64,000 nucleotides of DNA. Origin: Mageeibacillus sp. (GTDB taxonomy: Bacteria > Bacillota > Clostridia > Saccharofermentanales > Saccharofermentanaceae). Below the pieces are notes generated by a model. It searched no databases. It saw only the letters and a list, made by a program, of their open reading frames with translations, and was not told where the DNA came from. A program made the position numbers and the translations under genes. Where the stretch lies: contig JAKVLB010000009.1 in assembly GCA_022484595.1 (NCBI GenBank), positions 1 to 64,000 on the forward strand. Reading direction: 5' to 3'. The stretch's first letter is position 1. The number at the start of each line of letters is the position of its first letter. This document shows positions 37,912 through 47,502 of the stretch, one piece after another.

Positions 37912-37940
37912 TTGCACATCTTTAAAACTTGTACTAATAT
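37912..37940 (+). promoter_or_regulatory. gdhA promoter TTGCAC-N17-TAATAT
   Basis: -35 37912-37917, -10 37935-37940. Confidence 0.65.
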
Positions 37941-38047
37941 TTACCCGTTAAGTTTTGACGCTGCTTACGGCATAAGCATTTTGTCAAAATATGAATTTTT
38001 TGCTTACCAATCTTGCATAATTGGAAGCACCAGAAAGGCGGCATTAT

Positions 38048-39412
38048 ATGGATTACACAATTGACAATGAGTACCTTAATGGCCTCATGCAGCAGGTTAT
38101 GGCTAAGAACCCGAATGAACCGGAGTTCTTCCAGGCTGTACATGAGTTCCTTACATCTGTTAAGGCAGCTCTTCCGACACACCCCGAGCTTATCGAGAAG
38201 CAGGTTCTTGAGAGAATCGTTGAGCCTGAGAGACAGATTATGTTCAGAGTTGCATGGATTGATGACAACGGAAGAATGCAGATCAACAGAGGCTACAGAA
38301 TTCAGTTCAACAGTGCTATCGGACCTTACAAGGGCGGTTTGAGACTTCATCCGTCAGTAAACCTCAGCATTCTCAAGTTCCTGGGTTTTGAGCAGATTTT
38401 TAAGAATTCCCTTACCGGACTTCCTATGGGCGGTGCCAAGGGCGGTTCAGACTTTGATCCTAAGGGCAAGTCTGATAACGAAGTAATGTCTTTCTGCCAG
38501 AGCTTCATGCGTGAACTTTACAGACATATCGGACCTGATTGCGATGTACCTGCCGGTGATATCGGAACAGGCGCAAGAGAGATCGGCTATATGTTCGGTC
38601 AGTACAAGAAGATTGTTAATGAGTTCTCAGGAATTCTTACGGGCAAGAAGCTTACTTTCGGCGGTTCACTCGCAAGAACAGAAGCTACCGGCTACGGTCT
38701 CTGCTACATGATGGAAGTTCTCCTCGCAAAGAAGATGAATACAACATTTGCAGGAAAGACAGTTGTTATCTCCGGCTCAGGAAACGTTGCCATCTATGCC
38801 TGCGAGAAGGCTACACAGCTTGGCGGCAAGGTTGTTGCGCTTTCTGATTCCAACGGATATATCTATGATGCTGACGGAATCAAGCTTGACATTGTCAAGG
38901 ACATCAAGGAAGTCAGAAGAGCAAGAATCAGCGAGTATGTTAAGGCTGTACCTTCAGCTAAGTATACTGCAGACTCCAACGGATCAAAGGGTATCTGGAC
39001 AATCCCTTGCGACATCGCTCTTCCTTGCGCTACACAGAATGAGCTTAACCTTGATTCTGCAAAGAAGCTTGTTGCAAACGGTGTCAAGGTAGTAGGTGAG
39101 GGCGCTAACATGCCTACAACACCTGATGCTATCGCATACCTCCAGGATCAGAAGATCTTCTTTACTCCCGGTAAGGCTTCCAACGCCGGCGGTGTTGCTA
39201 CTTCCGGTCTTGAAATGTGCCAGAACAGCGCAAGACTGTCATGGACTTTTGAAGAAGTTGACGCTAAGCTCAAGGACATTATGGTAAACATCTTCAACAC
39301 AATCGATGCTACAGCTGCTGAAGTCGGCTGCGAGAACAATTACGTTGTTGGTGCCAACATTGCAGGCCTGCTCAAGGTTTCTGATGCTATGATTGCACAG
39401 GGCTGCATCTGA
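38048..39412 (+). CDS. gdhA: Glutamate dehydrogenase (hexameric, NADP-type)
   Basis: YKGGLRLHPSVNLSILKFLGFEQIFKNSLTGLPMGGAKGGSDFDPKGKSDNEVMSFCQSFM. Confidence 0.97.
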   Translation: MDYTIDNEYLNGLMQQVMAKNPNEPEFFQAVHEFLTSVKAALPTHPELIEKQVLERIVEPERQIMFRVAWIDDNGRMQINRGYRIQFNSAIGPYKGGLRLHPSVNLSILKFLGFEQIFKNSLTGLPMGGAKGGSDFDPKGKSDNEVMSFCQSFMRELYRHIGPDCDVPAGDIGTGAREIGYMFGQYKKIVNEFSGILTGKKLTFGGSLARTEATGYGLCYMMEVLLAKKMNTTFAGKTVVISGSGNVAIYACEKATQLGGKVVALSDSNGYIYDADGIKLDIVKDIKEVRRARISEYVKAVPSAKYTADSNGSKGIWTIPCDIALPCATQNELNLDSAKKLVANGVKVVGEGANMPTTPDAIAYLQDQKIFFTPGKASNAGGVATSGLEMCQNSARLSWTFEEVDAKLKDIMVNIFNTIDATAAEVGCENNYVVGANIAGLLKVSDAMIAQGCI

Positions 39413-39450
39413 TAACAGACAACTAAATAAATTAATAAACGCCATTGTTA

Positions 39451-39485
39451 GCCGCTTGTATCATCTGATGCAGGCGGCTTTCATA
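39451..39485 (+). terminator. Terminator after gdhA
   Basis: GCCGCttgtATCatctGATgcagGCGGC followed by TTTCAT. Confidence 0.65.
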
Positions 39486-39594
39486 TTCTGTAATGATGCT
39501 TTCAGTATATTAATGCAGTAACCGGTAATAGAAATCGTGATTATCGATAAACCGATATCTGCGCAGGCGTTGTGCATAAGATGAACATAAATAA

Positions 39595-39636
39595 ACCCGC
39601 TCCTCGGCTGATTTCCCGGGAGCGGGTCTATTTATT
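39595..39636. terminator. Hairpin, probable terminator between convergent genes
   Basis: ACCCGCTCC...GGAGCGGGT inverted repeat. Confidence 0.6.
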
Positions 39637-39680
39637 ATCAATATGTGTTTCTTTTGTAATTTGTATTTCCGTAATCTGTA

Positions 39681-40871
39681 TTACGGATTGATTGTTGACT
39701 TGTCAGCCTGTGATGCTCTTACCATGCAGATGTATGATTTGCCTCGGTTGACCTGAATCGGCTGTCCGGCTTCGTTTAAGACCACAATCGGATCATTTAC
39801 GGAAGCCTTTGACCATGTGACATTGACTATCTTGCCGTCGCAGATGTAATATCCGGAACCGCCTTCGTCAAGGAAATAATCGGTGCGGTAATTGTCTGAT
39901 GCGGCAGCGACTCTTGCATAGAGCACGAAAACGTTCTTAACAGCGAGCTGCTGACCGTTTGTCTCGTCAATCTGAGGGTCTCCGTACTGGCTCTTATAGT
40001 AGAGTCCGTCAGTTGCATTGTATTCGAAGAGGGCGTCATCGTTATTTCCTGAGAAATAAACGTTTATGCTTGAACAGGTCTGCGTTGCCTGCGTGATGTC
40101 AGTGGAATTGTCCGGAACGAAGTTGAACAGCAAAGGTGTCTCGGCTTCTCCTGTCTCTCTGACAATATTCTTATAAGTCATAGCCTCTACGAGATGTGCC
40201 CCGTCTGTTACGGCAGTGTGTTCTATCGCACGCTTGGAAGCCCAGGTCTTGTCTCTCCAGAAGTATGTATGATTCGGAAGGTCGACATATCCGTCTTCAT
40301 AATCTGAAGACGAATACTTGCCTGCGCTCAGATAATTACCGTCGATATGAGCTATATCGTTTGTTGTAAAGAACGATACCGCCCGCGGTTCGCGACCGAA
40401 GTGAATGAATATCGAATTGTTCCCTGCGGCAAGAGAGGCGGAAATAATTCTCGCGCTTCTGATTGAGCCTATCTCAGGAACCTTGGATACGTCAGCGAAA
40501 ACGGCCAGCAGTCTGGTGATTCCGCCTTCTGTCTCGTACTCGTAGATTGCATCTGCAGCTGAGATACCGCGCTGCGGCATTGCTGCATAAACGTTGTTTA
40601 CTACAATTGAAACGCTCTTCATGCCGACATTCGCAGGATCCATGTCCTGAATTCCGGTAATTGGATTGATTGCCATACTGTTGTTCGGGTCATAGAGGCC
40701 GGTCGTCGTTGCAACTGTAGCCTGTGCTGTTGTTGTCTCCGTCACGGATTCCTGCGTCGTTGCTGTCTCAGATGCCGCAGCTGTTGTTTCAGCTGCATCT
40801 TTCTTACATGCTGTGACAGACAGCAAAAGCATAAGAATCATGATGGGTACTGCTATTTTTGTTTTCTTCAT
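39681..40871 (-). CDS. DUF3048-family (YerB-like) lipoprotein
   Basis: Lipobox LLLSVTACKK, Thr-rich linker, ISAADAIYEYETEGGITRLLAVFADVSKVPEIGSIRSAR, GYYICDGKIVNVTWSK. Confidence 0.85.
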   Translation of the reverse strand: MKKTKIAVPIMILMLLLSVTACKKDAAETTAAASETATTQESVTETTTAQATVATTTGLYDPNNSMAINPITGIQDMDPANVGMKSVSIVVNNVYAAMPQRGISAADAIYEYETEGGITRLLAVFADVSKVPEIGSIRSARIISASLAAGNNSIFIHFGREPRAVSFFTTNDIAHIDGNYLSAGKYSSSDYEDGYVDLPNHTYFWRDKTWASKRAIEHTAVTDGAHLVEAMTYKNIVRETGEAETPLLFNFVPDNSTDITQATQTCSSINVYFSGNNDDALFEYNATDGLYYKSQYGDPQIDETNGQQLAVKNVFVLYARVAAASDNYRTDYFLDEGGSGYYICDGKIVNVTWSKASVNDPIVVLNEAGQPIQVNRGKSYICMVRASQADKSTINP

Positions 40872-41023
40872 ATGTGAACCTCTCACAAATTGATAATGAA
40901 ATTATACCATTCTTTTTATTCTCAACACTTAATATCATTGCTGTTTTGAAATAACAGAAGAGATGATATAATACTAAAGAAATTTGGAAACATTTCCCAA
41001 CAAAAGGAGATATACGAATTATT

Positions 41024-42133
41024 ATGAGTAATAAAGGCTATGTTTCTTCCGGCGCCAAGCCAAAGAAGAAGTCAAAAGCACTGAGAAACTTTATTAGGGT
41101 ACTTGTGGCCGTGCTTGGTCTTGCCATGGGATGTGTACTTTATTTTGTGTATATTTTCGGCGGCACATATGTGAGTGTGCCTGTTGTCAGTGAAGATGAG
41201 TATGATACCGTCGCTCTGTCTGCGGACGGAAGCACAACGGGCGGGGATGTTACTTCTGACTGGACGGCAGGCGGACACACAAGGCTGTATTACAATCCGG
41301 ACCATCCGATAATCAAGGTTGACCAGAAAGATCCCGATGTTGAGAATGTACTTGTTTTCGGTATCGACTCGCGCGGTACTTCTGATTATCAGTGCAGAAC
41401 TGATGCAATGATTGTTGTTTCTATTAATAAGAAGGATAAGACGACGAAGCTGATATCTCTGATGAGAGATACCGGCGTATATATAGGCGATACAGATGCA
41501 TCGGCGTCGTCGTCACTCGACAAGCTCAATGCCGCTTATGCTTATGGCGGTGTCGGTCTTATGATAAATACCATCAACCGTTCATTCGGACTGGACATTC
41601 AGCGTTTTGTAATGCTCGATTTCGGAAGCTCCGCTGATATCATTGATTTATGCGGTGGTGTTCAGATAGATGTGTCAGCTGATGAGGTTAAATATGCCAA
41701 TCATTTCATCGGGGAGATGAATGTTCTTAACGGCACAGATTCTCCGCTTCTGACAACAAGCGGTCTTCAGCATCTTGATGGTATTCAGGCTACTTCATGG
41801 GCGAGAATCAGATACCTTGATTCAGATTTTGTAAGGACTTCAAGACAGAGGACAATTGCTACCGCGCTTATGGGCGAGGTTGCCGATATGTCATATTTCA
41901 GACAGGTACAGCTGCTGAATGACTCAGCAGGTGTTTTCGAGACGAACATGATTTCACTTGACCTTATGAGGGTCGCAATGAACGGACTCGGCGGCGTACA
42001 TTCGATTCAGGAGTACAGAGTTCCTGCGGATGGACTTTATACCGTTCAGAGCAATCCCTGGATGATGAAGATTGATTTTACTAAACAGAATGAGCTTTTA
42101 AGTGCTTTTATTTGGGGTGACAACAATGAGTAA
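41024..42133 (+). CDS. LytR-CpsA-Psr (LCP) family protein
   Basis: N-terminal TM, VLVFGIDSRG...CRTDAMIVVSINKKDKTTKLISLMRDTGVYIG, WARIRYLDSDFVRTSRQR. Confidence 0.92.
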   Translation: MSNKGYVSSGAKPKKKSKALRNFIRVLVAVLGLAMGCVLYFVYIFGGTYVSVPVVSEDEYDTVALSADGSTTGGDVTSDWTAGGHTRLYYNPDHPIIKVDQKDPDVENVLVFGIDSRGTSDYQCRTDAMIVVSINKKDKTTKLISLMRDTGVYIGDTDASASSSLDKLNAAYAYGGVGLMINTINRSFGLDIQRFVMLDFGSSADIIDLCGGVQIDVSADEVKYANHFIGEMNVLNGTDSPLLTTSGLQHLDGIQATSWARIRYLDSDFVRTSRQRTIATALMGEVADMSYFRQVQLLNDSAGVFETNMISLDLMRVAMNGLGGVHSIQEYRVPADGLYTVQSNPWMMKIDFTKQNELLSAFIWGDNNE

Positions 42134-43784
42134 GACAATAGCTACATGTATCGCTGAGACAAATCAGGAACTCAATAAACCGCAGGAGAATGTATTCTTT
42201 CTCACGTTGTCGCGTAAACTTGAAGATTTTCCAAATGAGTTTTTAAGGACGGCGAGATCCACTTCTCCGATTCAGATATGCGCGATTCTGTCGACTATCG
42301 GTCCTGACAATCTTTCGGCAGTCCTTAACCTTGAGCTTAATCAGGAGCTCGAGCGGATTGTTGCGGCAGCCTCATCCCAGCCGGTTCTCGATTTTGAAGG
42401 TTTTTCGAATCAGGTAATTAACAACCTCAACATCAGGGTGTGTAATTTTGCGGCAAACAAGGGTCAGCAGTTTAAGACATCACTAACGATGCTTGTGATT
42501 GAGGGAGACATTTTAAGAGTCATTCATGTAGGAGTAACAAAGGCCGTTCTGTTCAGAGATCAGAGAATAATGCTGCTTACCGAAGAACAGACAGTTGCAA
42601 GACGTTACGTTCAGATGGGTTCCATATCGGCAGAGCAGGAGAAGACTCACCCGGAGAATATGAATCTTACACAGTATCTGGGCAAGATGCCGCAGGACGG
42701 ACCTGTCATAGCAGACCGTAAGATTCATTTGAAGTTAAGGGATAATGATGAGCTTTTCCTGATGGGACTCGGTTTATCAAGGCAGATGCCGCCACAGATG
42801 CGCAATTCAATCATTGTCAAGCCTATAACAACTGAGGAGAAGACAAAAGAGATTATCGGTTCTGCCGTCAATTACGGAATAAAATCCGGACTTACTCTGA
42901 TTGATCTTAAGATTGAATCAACGTTCCTTCTTCCGGGCGATGCCGTAATCAACAGCAATCTGGCGAGCGGGGCTTCGGTCGCGGCGGCAGACAGAGCGAG
43001 ACGCGCAGACGACGATGAAAATTTTACATCCTTTGATGACGACAGAAAGAACGGCAAAGATACCGGCAAGGCTGACTCAGACACAATCAATTTTGTGCCG
43101 GGCGGCAACAAGTCAAATGCAGAAGAGCCTGCTCCGATTGTCAACGCCAGGAAAGAGAAGATAATGACTGTTGTTATTCCTATCATCATTTTCTTTGCAA
43201 GTGTTGTAGTAGGTTTTGCCGTTATGTTTGCCATCTTTAATATGAAGAATCTTCTTGATTTTACACCGGAGACTTCTGTCTCAGATTCGGTGGCGACAGG
43301 CTCTGTTCTTTACGCAGTAAATGACGGGACACCTGTATATTCAGAGGCTTCAACGGATTCAACTGTAATAGCTTCTTTGAACAGAGGCGATGCGGTAACT
43401 CTGCAGGAGGCTTCGGACGGCACTTTTACCAAGATAGTTACAAGCAACAATGTGACCGGTTATGTTCTGACGGTTGCAATGTCTGACCAGGATCCGACAT
43501 ACAACGACGAGACCAGCGCGATGCTGGCTGATCCGACGCCTGCACCTACTGTGGCTACAACTACGGCAGCTACTTCCGCGCCTACAACTGTTTCTTACGC
43601 GATAACAAATGCCACAACAACAACTACCACAACTGAATCAACTACAGAAGCACCGGAGCCTGAGACAACAACTGCCGCACCGGCTGAGACAACCACTGAA
43701 GCTACTACAACAACAACGACAACGGAAGCTACGACTACCGAGTCTACGACAGAGACTACGACAGCAGCTGCCGTAAATCCCTGA
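42126..43784 (+). CDS. PP2C-like (apparently pseudo-phosphatase) domain-TM-SH3-like domain-Thr-rich tail protein
   Basis: KTSLTMLVIEGDILRVIHVGVTKAVLFRDQRIMLLTEEQT...GSISAEQEKTHPENMNLTQYLG; TM IMTVVIPIIIFFASVVVGFAVMF; GTPVYSEASTDSTVIASLNRGDAVTL; Thr-rich C-terminus. ATG overlaps the LCP stop. Confidence 0.65.
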   Translation: MSKTIATCIAETNQELNKPQENVFFLTLSRKLEDFPNEFLRTARSTSPIQICAILSTIGPDNLSAVLNLELNQELERIVAAASSQPVLDFEGFSNQVINNLNIRVCNFAANKGQQFKTSLTMLVIEGDILRVIHVGVTKAVLFRDQRIMLLTEEQTVARRYVQMGSISAEQEKTHPENMNLTQYLGKMPQDGPVIADRKIHLKLRDNDELFLMGLGLSRQMPPQMRNSIIVKPITTEEKTKEIIGSAVNYGIKSGLTLIDLKIESTFLLPGDAVINSNLASGASVAAADRARRADDDENFTSFDDDRKNGKDTGKADSDTINFVPGGNKSNAEEPAPIVNARKEKIMTVVIPIIIFFASVVVGFAVMFAIFNMKNLLDFTPETSVSDSVATGSVLYAVNDGTPVYSEASTDSTVIASLNRGDAVTLQEASDGTFTKIVTSNNVTGYVLTVAMSDQDPTYNDETSAMLADPTPAPTVATTTAATSAPTTVSYAITNATTTTTTTESTTEAPEPETTTAAPAETTTEATTTTTTTEATTTESTTETTTAAAVNP

Positions 43785-43870
43785 TAATAGCGACATCCGA
43801 CCGTCAGCTGTTCAGCCCGGGAAGGTAATATCTTCTGACTGATGATAGAAGCGATAGTATTCTGATTTAT

Positions 43871-43910
43871 AAAGCCCCTTTGCCGAAGTAACAGGCAAGG
43901 GGGCTTTGTT
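43871..43910. terminator. Bidirectional terminator
   Basis: AAAGCCCCCtTTGCC-like stem: AAAGCCCCTTTGCCgaagtaacaGGCAAGGGGGCTTT. Confidence 0.85.
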
Positions 43911-43935
43911 GATTATGATATAGCTTTAAATGAAA

Positions 43936-45288
43936 TCAATATCTGAACAATTCTTTATAGAGAACTCTTACAGCGTATGAGCAGTATGATTCAGATAAAC
44001 CGAACATCATCGAAATCTCGGATGCGCCCTGGTTTACAATCCTAAGGTTAATTCCTGCATTTGACAGTGCGGATGCTGCTCTCGCCATGATACCAACTGA
44101 GTTTGCCATTGCCTGTCCGACAATCATGACAATCGCGAGGTCATGTTCAACGCTGCACTTCGCGCCAAGTTCAGCTTCGATTCTTCTGACTATCACATCT
44201 TCTTTCTCTTTGGTGAAATATTTCTTGCGGAGTACAATCGTGACAGTGTCGATTCCTGAAGGTATGTGGTCAATCGCGATACCTTCATCAGCGAATATTC
44301 CAAGCAGGGAAGCGAGAAACCCGACCTGATGATTCATCAGATACTTGTTGACCGTGACTGTCGCAAAGCCGCTTTCTCCGGCAATACCTGTAACAAGTGA
44401 ATCAAAGTGCGTTCTTTTTGCAACAATCCATGTGCCTTTTGCCGATGGATTGTTTGTATTCTTGATGTTGAGCGGTATGCTGTGCGAGAAAACAGGGTAT
44501 ATTGCTTCCTCGTGAAGTACCGTGAACCCTGCATATGACAGCTCGCGCATCTCGTCATAAGTTATCTCCGTAATAGGAAACGGATTCTTGACAATATTCG
44601 GATTAACGGCGAAAACGTTGTCTACGTCTGTCCAGTTCTCATATACTTCAGCATCGACGGCAGCAGCAAGTATTGAACCCGTTATATCAGATCCGCCTCT
44701 TGAGAAGGTGATAATCTCTTTATTCTTGGAATACCCGTAGAAACCGGGGAAAACATTGATCGTGTCTGTCTCTTCCTTGAGACGTGACAGGTTATCATAA
44801 GATTCATCAAGAATAACAGCTTTGCCGGCTGCATCGTGTTCAAGAAAGAGACCGTATTCCCAGGGATCGCAATACTTCGCGGGGTGTCCGGCTGCATTGA
44901 GATGGTATGCGACAAGCTGCGCACAGCAGTCTTCTCCCATAGCCTTTACGGAATCTGTATAAGTCACATTATCTTTAAAATCTGCTTTGCAGATTCTGAT
45001 AAGCTTCTCTTCGATTGAAGGAATAACCTTCTGTATATTGAGTTCATCGGCAATCTCAATATATCTTGCAAGAACTGCCGAAAGCTCCTTGGAGTAATCT
45101 CTGCCGGACAGTCTTGCTTCAGCGACCGCAATCAGAAGGTCGGTTACCTTTGTGTCATCCTTTGTTCTTTTACCCGGAGCTGATACAACCATTATCCTGC
45201 GGCTGTCATCCGACAGGACTATATCGCAGACCTTCTGAATCTGAAAAGCGTTGGCAAGTGAAGAACCGCCGAATTTTGTAACCTTCAT
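43936..45288 (-). CDS. lysC: Aspartate kinase
   Basis: KVTKFGGSSLANAFQIQKV, TFSRGGSDITGSILAAAVDAEVYENWTDVDNVFAVNP, C-terminal ACT domains. Confidence 0.95.
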   Translation of the reverse strand: MKVTKFGGSSLANAFQIQKVCDIVLSDDSRRIMVVSAPGKRTKDDTKVTDLLIAVAEARLSGRDYSKELSAVLARYIEIADELNIQKVIPSIEEKLIRICKADFKDNVTYTDSVKAMGEDCCAQLVAYHLNAAGHPAKYCDPWEYGLFLEHDAAGKAVILDESYDNLSRLKEETDTINVFPGFYGYSKNKEIITFSRGGSDITGSILAAAVDAEVYENWTDVDNVFAVNPNIVKNPFPITEITYDEMRELSYAGFTVLHEEAIYPVFSHSIPLNIKNTNNPSAKGTWIVAKRTHFDSLVTGIAGESGFATVTVNKYLMNHQVGFLASLLGIFADEGIAIDHIPSGIDTVTIVLRKKYFTKEKEDVIVRRIEAELGAKCSVEHDLAIVMIVGQAMANSVGIMARAASALSNAGINLRIVNQGASEISMMFGLSESYCSYAVRVLYKELFRY

Positions 45289-45379
45289 TATTTTATACCT
45301 CGTACGTTATAATTTGCTTATGATACCACATTGATGGTAGAATTTTCAGCAGTAAATAAAACAGGAGAGGTATTTGTTG

Positions 45380-45877
45380 ATGAATATTTTCGAAGCTATG
45401 CGCCCGGACAGGGTTTACGGGTCGCTCAAGCAGATTCCGTGGAAAGAACTCAGGGATTCCGGAATAAATGTTGCGTTGCTCGATTTCGATAATACGCTGG
45501 GAATTGACAGAGCCACCGAGCCTGATGAATACAGCTATGAATGTATCAGAATGATTGAGGATGCAGGTATCAGGTGCTGCCTCGTGTCCAATGCCAAATC
45601 CGAGCGGTCTTCAGGTCTTGCAAAAGCACTTGGGATTCCCTGTGTCACCTATGCGCGAAAACCAAAACCTGTAGGTGTATACAGGGCCATGGAGCTTATG
45701 AAGACATCCCCGGAGAAAGCACTGATGGTTGGCGACCAGGTTTTTACCGATGTCATGGCGGGAAGACTTGCGGGGTGTCCGACATACATGGTCGAGAAAT
45801 ATAAGAAGCACGAGATATGGTATGTAGCAATCAAGCGTCCCTTTGAGAAAATAGTGAGATTGGCGGGCAAATTTTAA
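45380..45877 (+). CDS. yqeG: YqeG-family HAD phosphatase
   Basis: GINVALLDFDNTLGIDRATEPDE, MVGDQVFTDVMAGRLAG. Confidence 0.88.
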   Translation: MNIFEAMRPDRVYGSLKQIPWKELRDSGINVALLDFDNTLGIDRATEPDEYSYECIRMIEDAGIRCCLVSNAKSERSSGLAKALGIPCVTYARKPKPVGVYRAMELMKTSPEKALMVGDQVFTDVMAGRLAGCPTYMVEKYKKHEIWYVAIKRPFEKIVRLAGKF

Positions 45878-45881
45878 CTAC

Positions 45882-45910
45882 TTGCAAGAAATAGCTACTT
45901 CAAGTAAAAT
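45882..45910 (+). promoter_or_regulatory. efp promoter TTGCAA-N17-TAAAAT
   Basis: -35 45882-45887, -10 45905-45910. Confidence 0.6.
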
Positions 45911-45949
45911 TACTTGGTTATACATTTATTAATGTTAAAGGAGTTACTT

Positions 45950-46507
45950 ATGATAAGCGCAGGCGATTTTAGAAACGGACTTTGTTTTGAGATGGATTCT
46001 CAGGTCTATCAGGTTGTTGAATTTCAGCATGTCAAGCCGGGCAAGGGTGCGGCTTTTGTTAGAACGAAGTATAAGAATGTAAAGACAGGTTCTGTGGTTG
46101 AGCGTTCATTCAACCCTAACGAGAAATTTGAGCAGGCTCAGCTTGAAAGACGCGATATGCAGTATCTTTATTCTGACGGCGATCTTTACTATTTTATGGA
46201 TCAGGAGTCCTATGAGCAGACCCCTATTATTGCAGAGAAGATAGGCGATCAGATTAAGTTCTTAAAGGAAGAGATGATCTGCAAGATTGTATCCTACAAG
46301 GGTGATATTTTCTCAGTAGAGCTTCCTATAACTGTAGAGCTGCTCATAACTGACTGTGAGCCGGGTGTTAAGGGTGATACAACAAACAATGCAAACAAGT
46401 ACGCCACTCTTGAGACAGGCGCTGTCGTAAAGGTTCCTCTTTTTGTAAACAACGGCGAAGTAATCCGCGTTGATACAAGAACAGGCGAATATCTGGAGAG
46501 AGCTTAA
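45950..46507 (+). CDS. efp: Elongation factor P
   Basis: [47 protein letters not shown]. Confidence 0.98.
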   Translation: MISAGDFRNGLCFEMDSQVYQVVEFQHVKPGKGAAFVRTKYKNVKTGSVVERSFNPNEKFEQAQLERRDMQYLYSDGDLYYFMDQESYEQTPIIAEKIGDQIKFLKEEMICKIVSYKGDIFSVELPITVELLITDCEPGVKGDTTNNANKYATLETGAVVKVPLFVNNGEVIRVDTRTGEYLERA

Positions 46508-46535
46508 GCTTTCAGCTTAAGACACGCATATTGAC

Positions 46536-46949
46536 ATGGATAATAACAGCAATTCCGAATCTATCAAGGGAGATCGTTCGATGACGCAGGGCTTTGTGGC
46601 CCAGTATGCTGCTGAGGCGGCGCTTCAGATAGACGGGGTTGTGTCATTGGTTCCTTCCTTCGCAGTTGCTTTGAAGGAGAAGGCCGGTGTTGTACATGAA
46701 GGAAAGGGTATAAGAGTCATTTTCGATGAGAATGATGATAATACCGTTTCAATTACGTGCTATCCGGTGGTATCCTACGGTAAGATAATACCTGAGGTAG
46801 CATGGCTTATTCAGGAGAAGATTAAGGCAGACGTCGAGTGTTTTACCGGACTTAATGTTGACAACGTTGATGTTTACGTCTGCGGCGTTGTTGAGGCGGA
46901 AGACAGGTCCGATACAGCAGCTTCTAAGAAGGGAGTATCCGAACAATGA
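46536..46949 (+). CDS. Asp23/Gls24 family envelope stress protein
   Basis: YAAEAALQIDGVVSLVPS...VYVCGVVEAED. Confidence 0.85.
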   Translation: MDNNSNSESIKGDRSMTQGFVAQYAAEAALQIDGVVSLVPSFAVALKEKAGVVHEGKGIRVIFDENDDNTVSITCYPVVSYGKIIPEVAWLIQEKIKADVECFTGLNVDNVDVYVCGVVEAEDRSDTAASKKGVSEQ

Positions 46950-47500
46950 ATGGTTTTATCCGGGTTTTGATGTTTATTTATTCCGTCGTCATTGCCGTTA
47001 TTTCGGTCGTGTTGCTTTACGCACTCGTTGACGACGGTATTTTCGCGGATATTTTGTCTCCGCTGTCTTCCATTGTAACGGGTCCTGTCAGCAAGTATGT
47101 TTATCTGTTTGTGTTATTGCTTTTGTTTGTGACTTCGATTATCTCTATCACAAATTCAATAACATACGGCAGACTCAACAGGACGAGACTCAGAAAGACT
47201 GAGATAGGTTCTGTTGATATCGGCGCAGATGCCATTGAGAGCATTGCTCTCAATTCTGCAAGATCAGCACAGGTAGGCATAAAGAACGCGAGATGCCATG
47301 TGGCGCCTGCGAAGAACGGTGCCATAAGAATTGCGCTGTCATGTGTTCTGTATTCAAATGTTGAGATTCCTGCCTCGATGGCAAAGGTTCAGGAGAAAGT
47401 CAAGAAGGACATCGAGAGATATACGGGAATTGTAGTCGAGTCGGTGTTTGTGAAGGTCTCGAAAGTTGAAGCTGCAACCGCCAAGGTTGAGGGTCGTTGA
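46946..47500 (+). CDS. amaP: AmaP-like alkaline shock membrane anchor protein
   Basis: Two N-terminal TMs, Asp23-like C-terminus, adjacent to asp23. Confidence 0.8.
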   Translation: MNGFIRVLMFIYSVVIAVISVVLLYALVDDGIFADILSPLSSIVTGPVSKYVYLFVLLLLFVTSIISITNSITYGRLNRTRLRKTEIGSVDIGADAIESIALNSARSAQVGIKNARCHVAPAKNGAIRIALSCVLYSNVEIPASMAKVQEKVKKDIERYTGIVVESVFVKVSKVEAATAKVEGR

Positions 47501-47502
47501 TT

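Noticed and set aside
43610-43775. ACA/ACT/ACG-rich tract as a tandem DNA repeat or CRISPR-like array
   Set aside because: Encodes the in-frame Thr-rich tail; no regular spacer/repeat structure.
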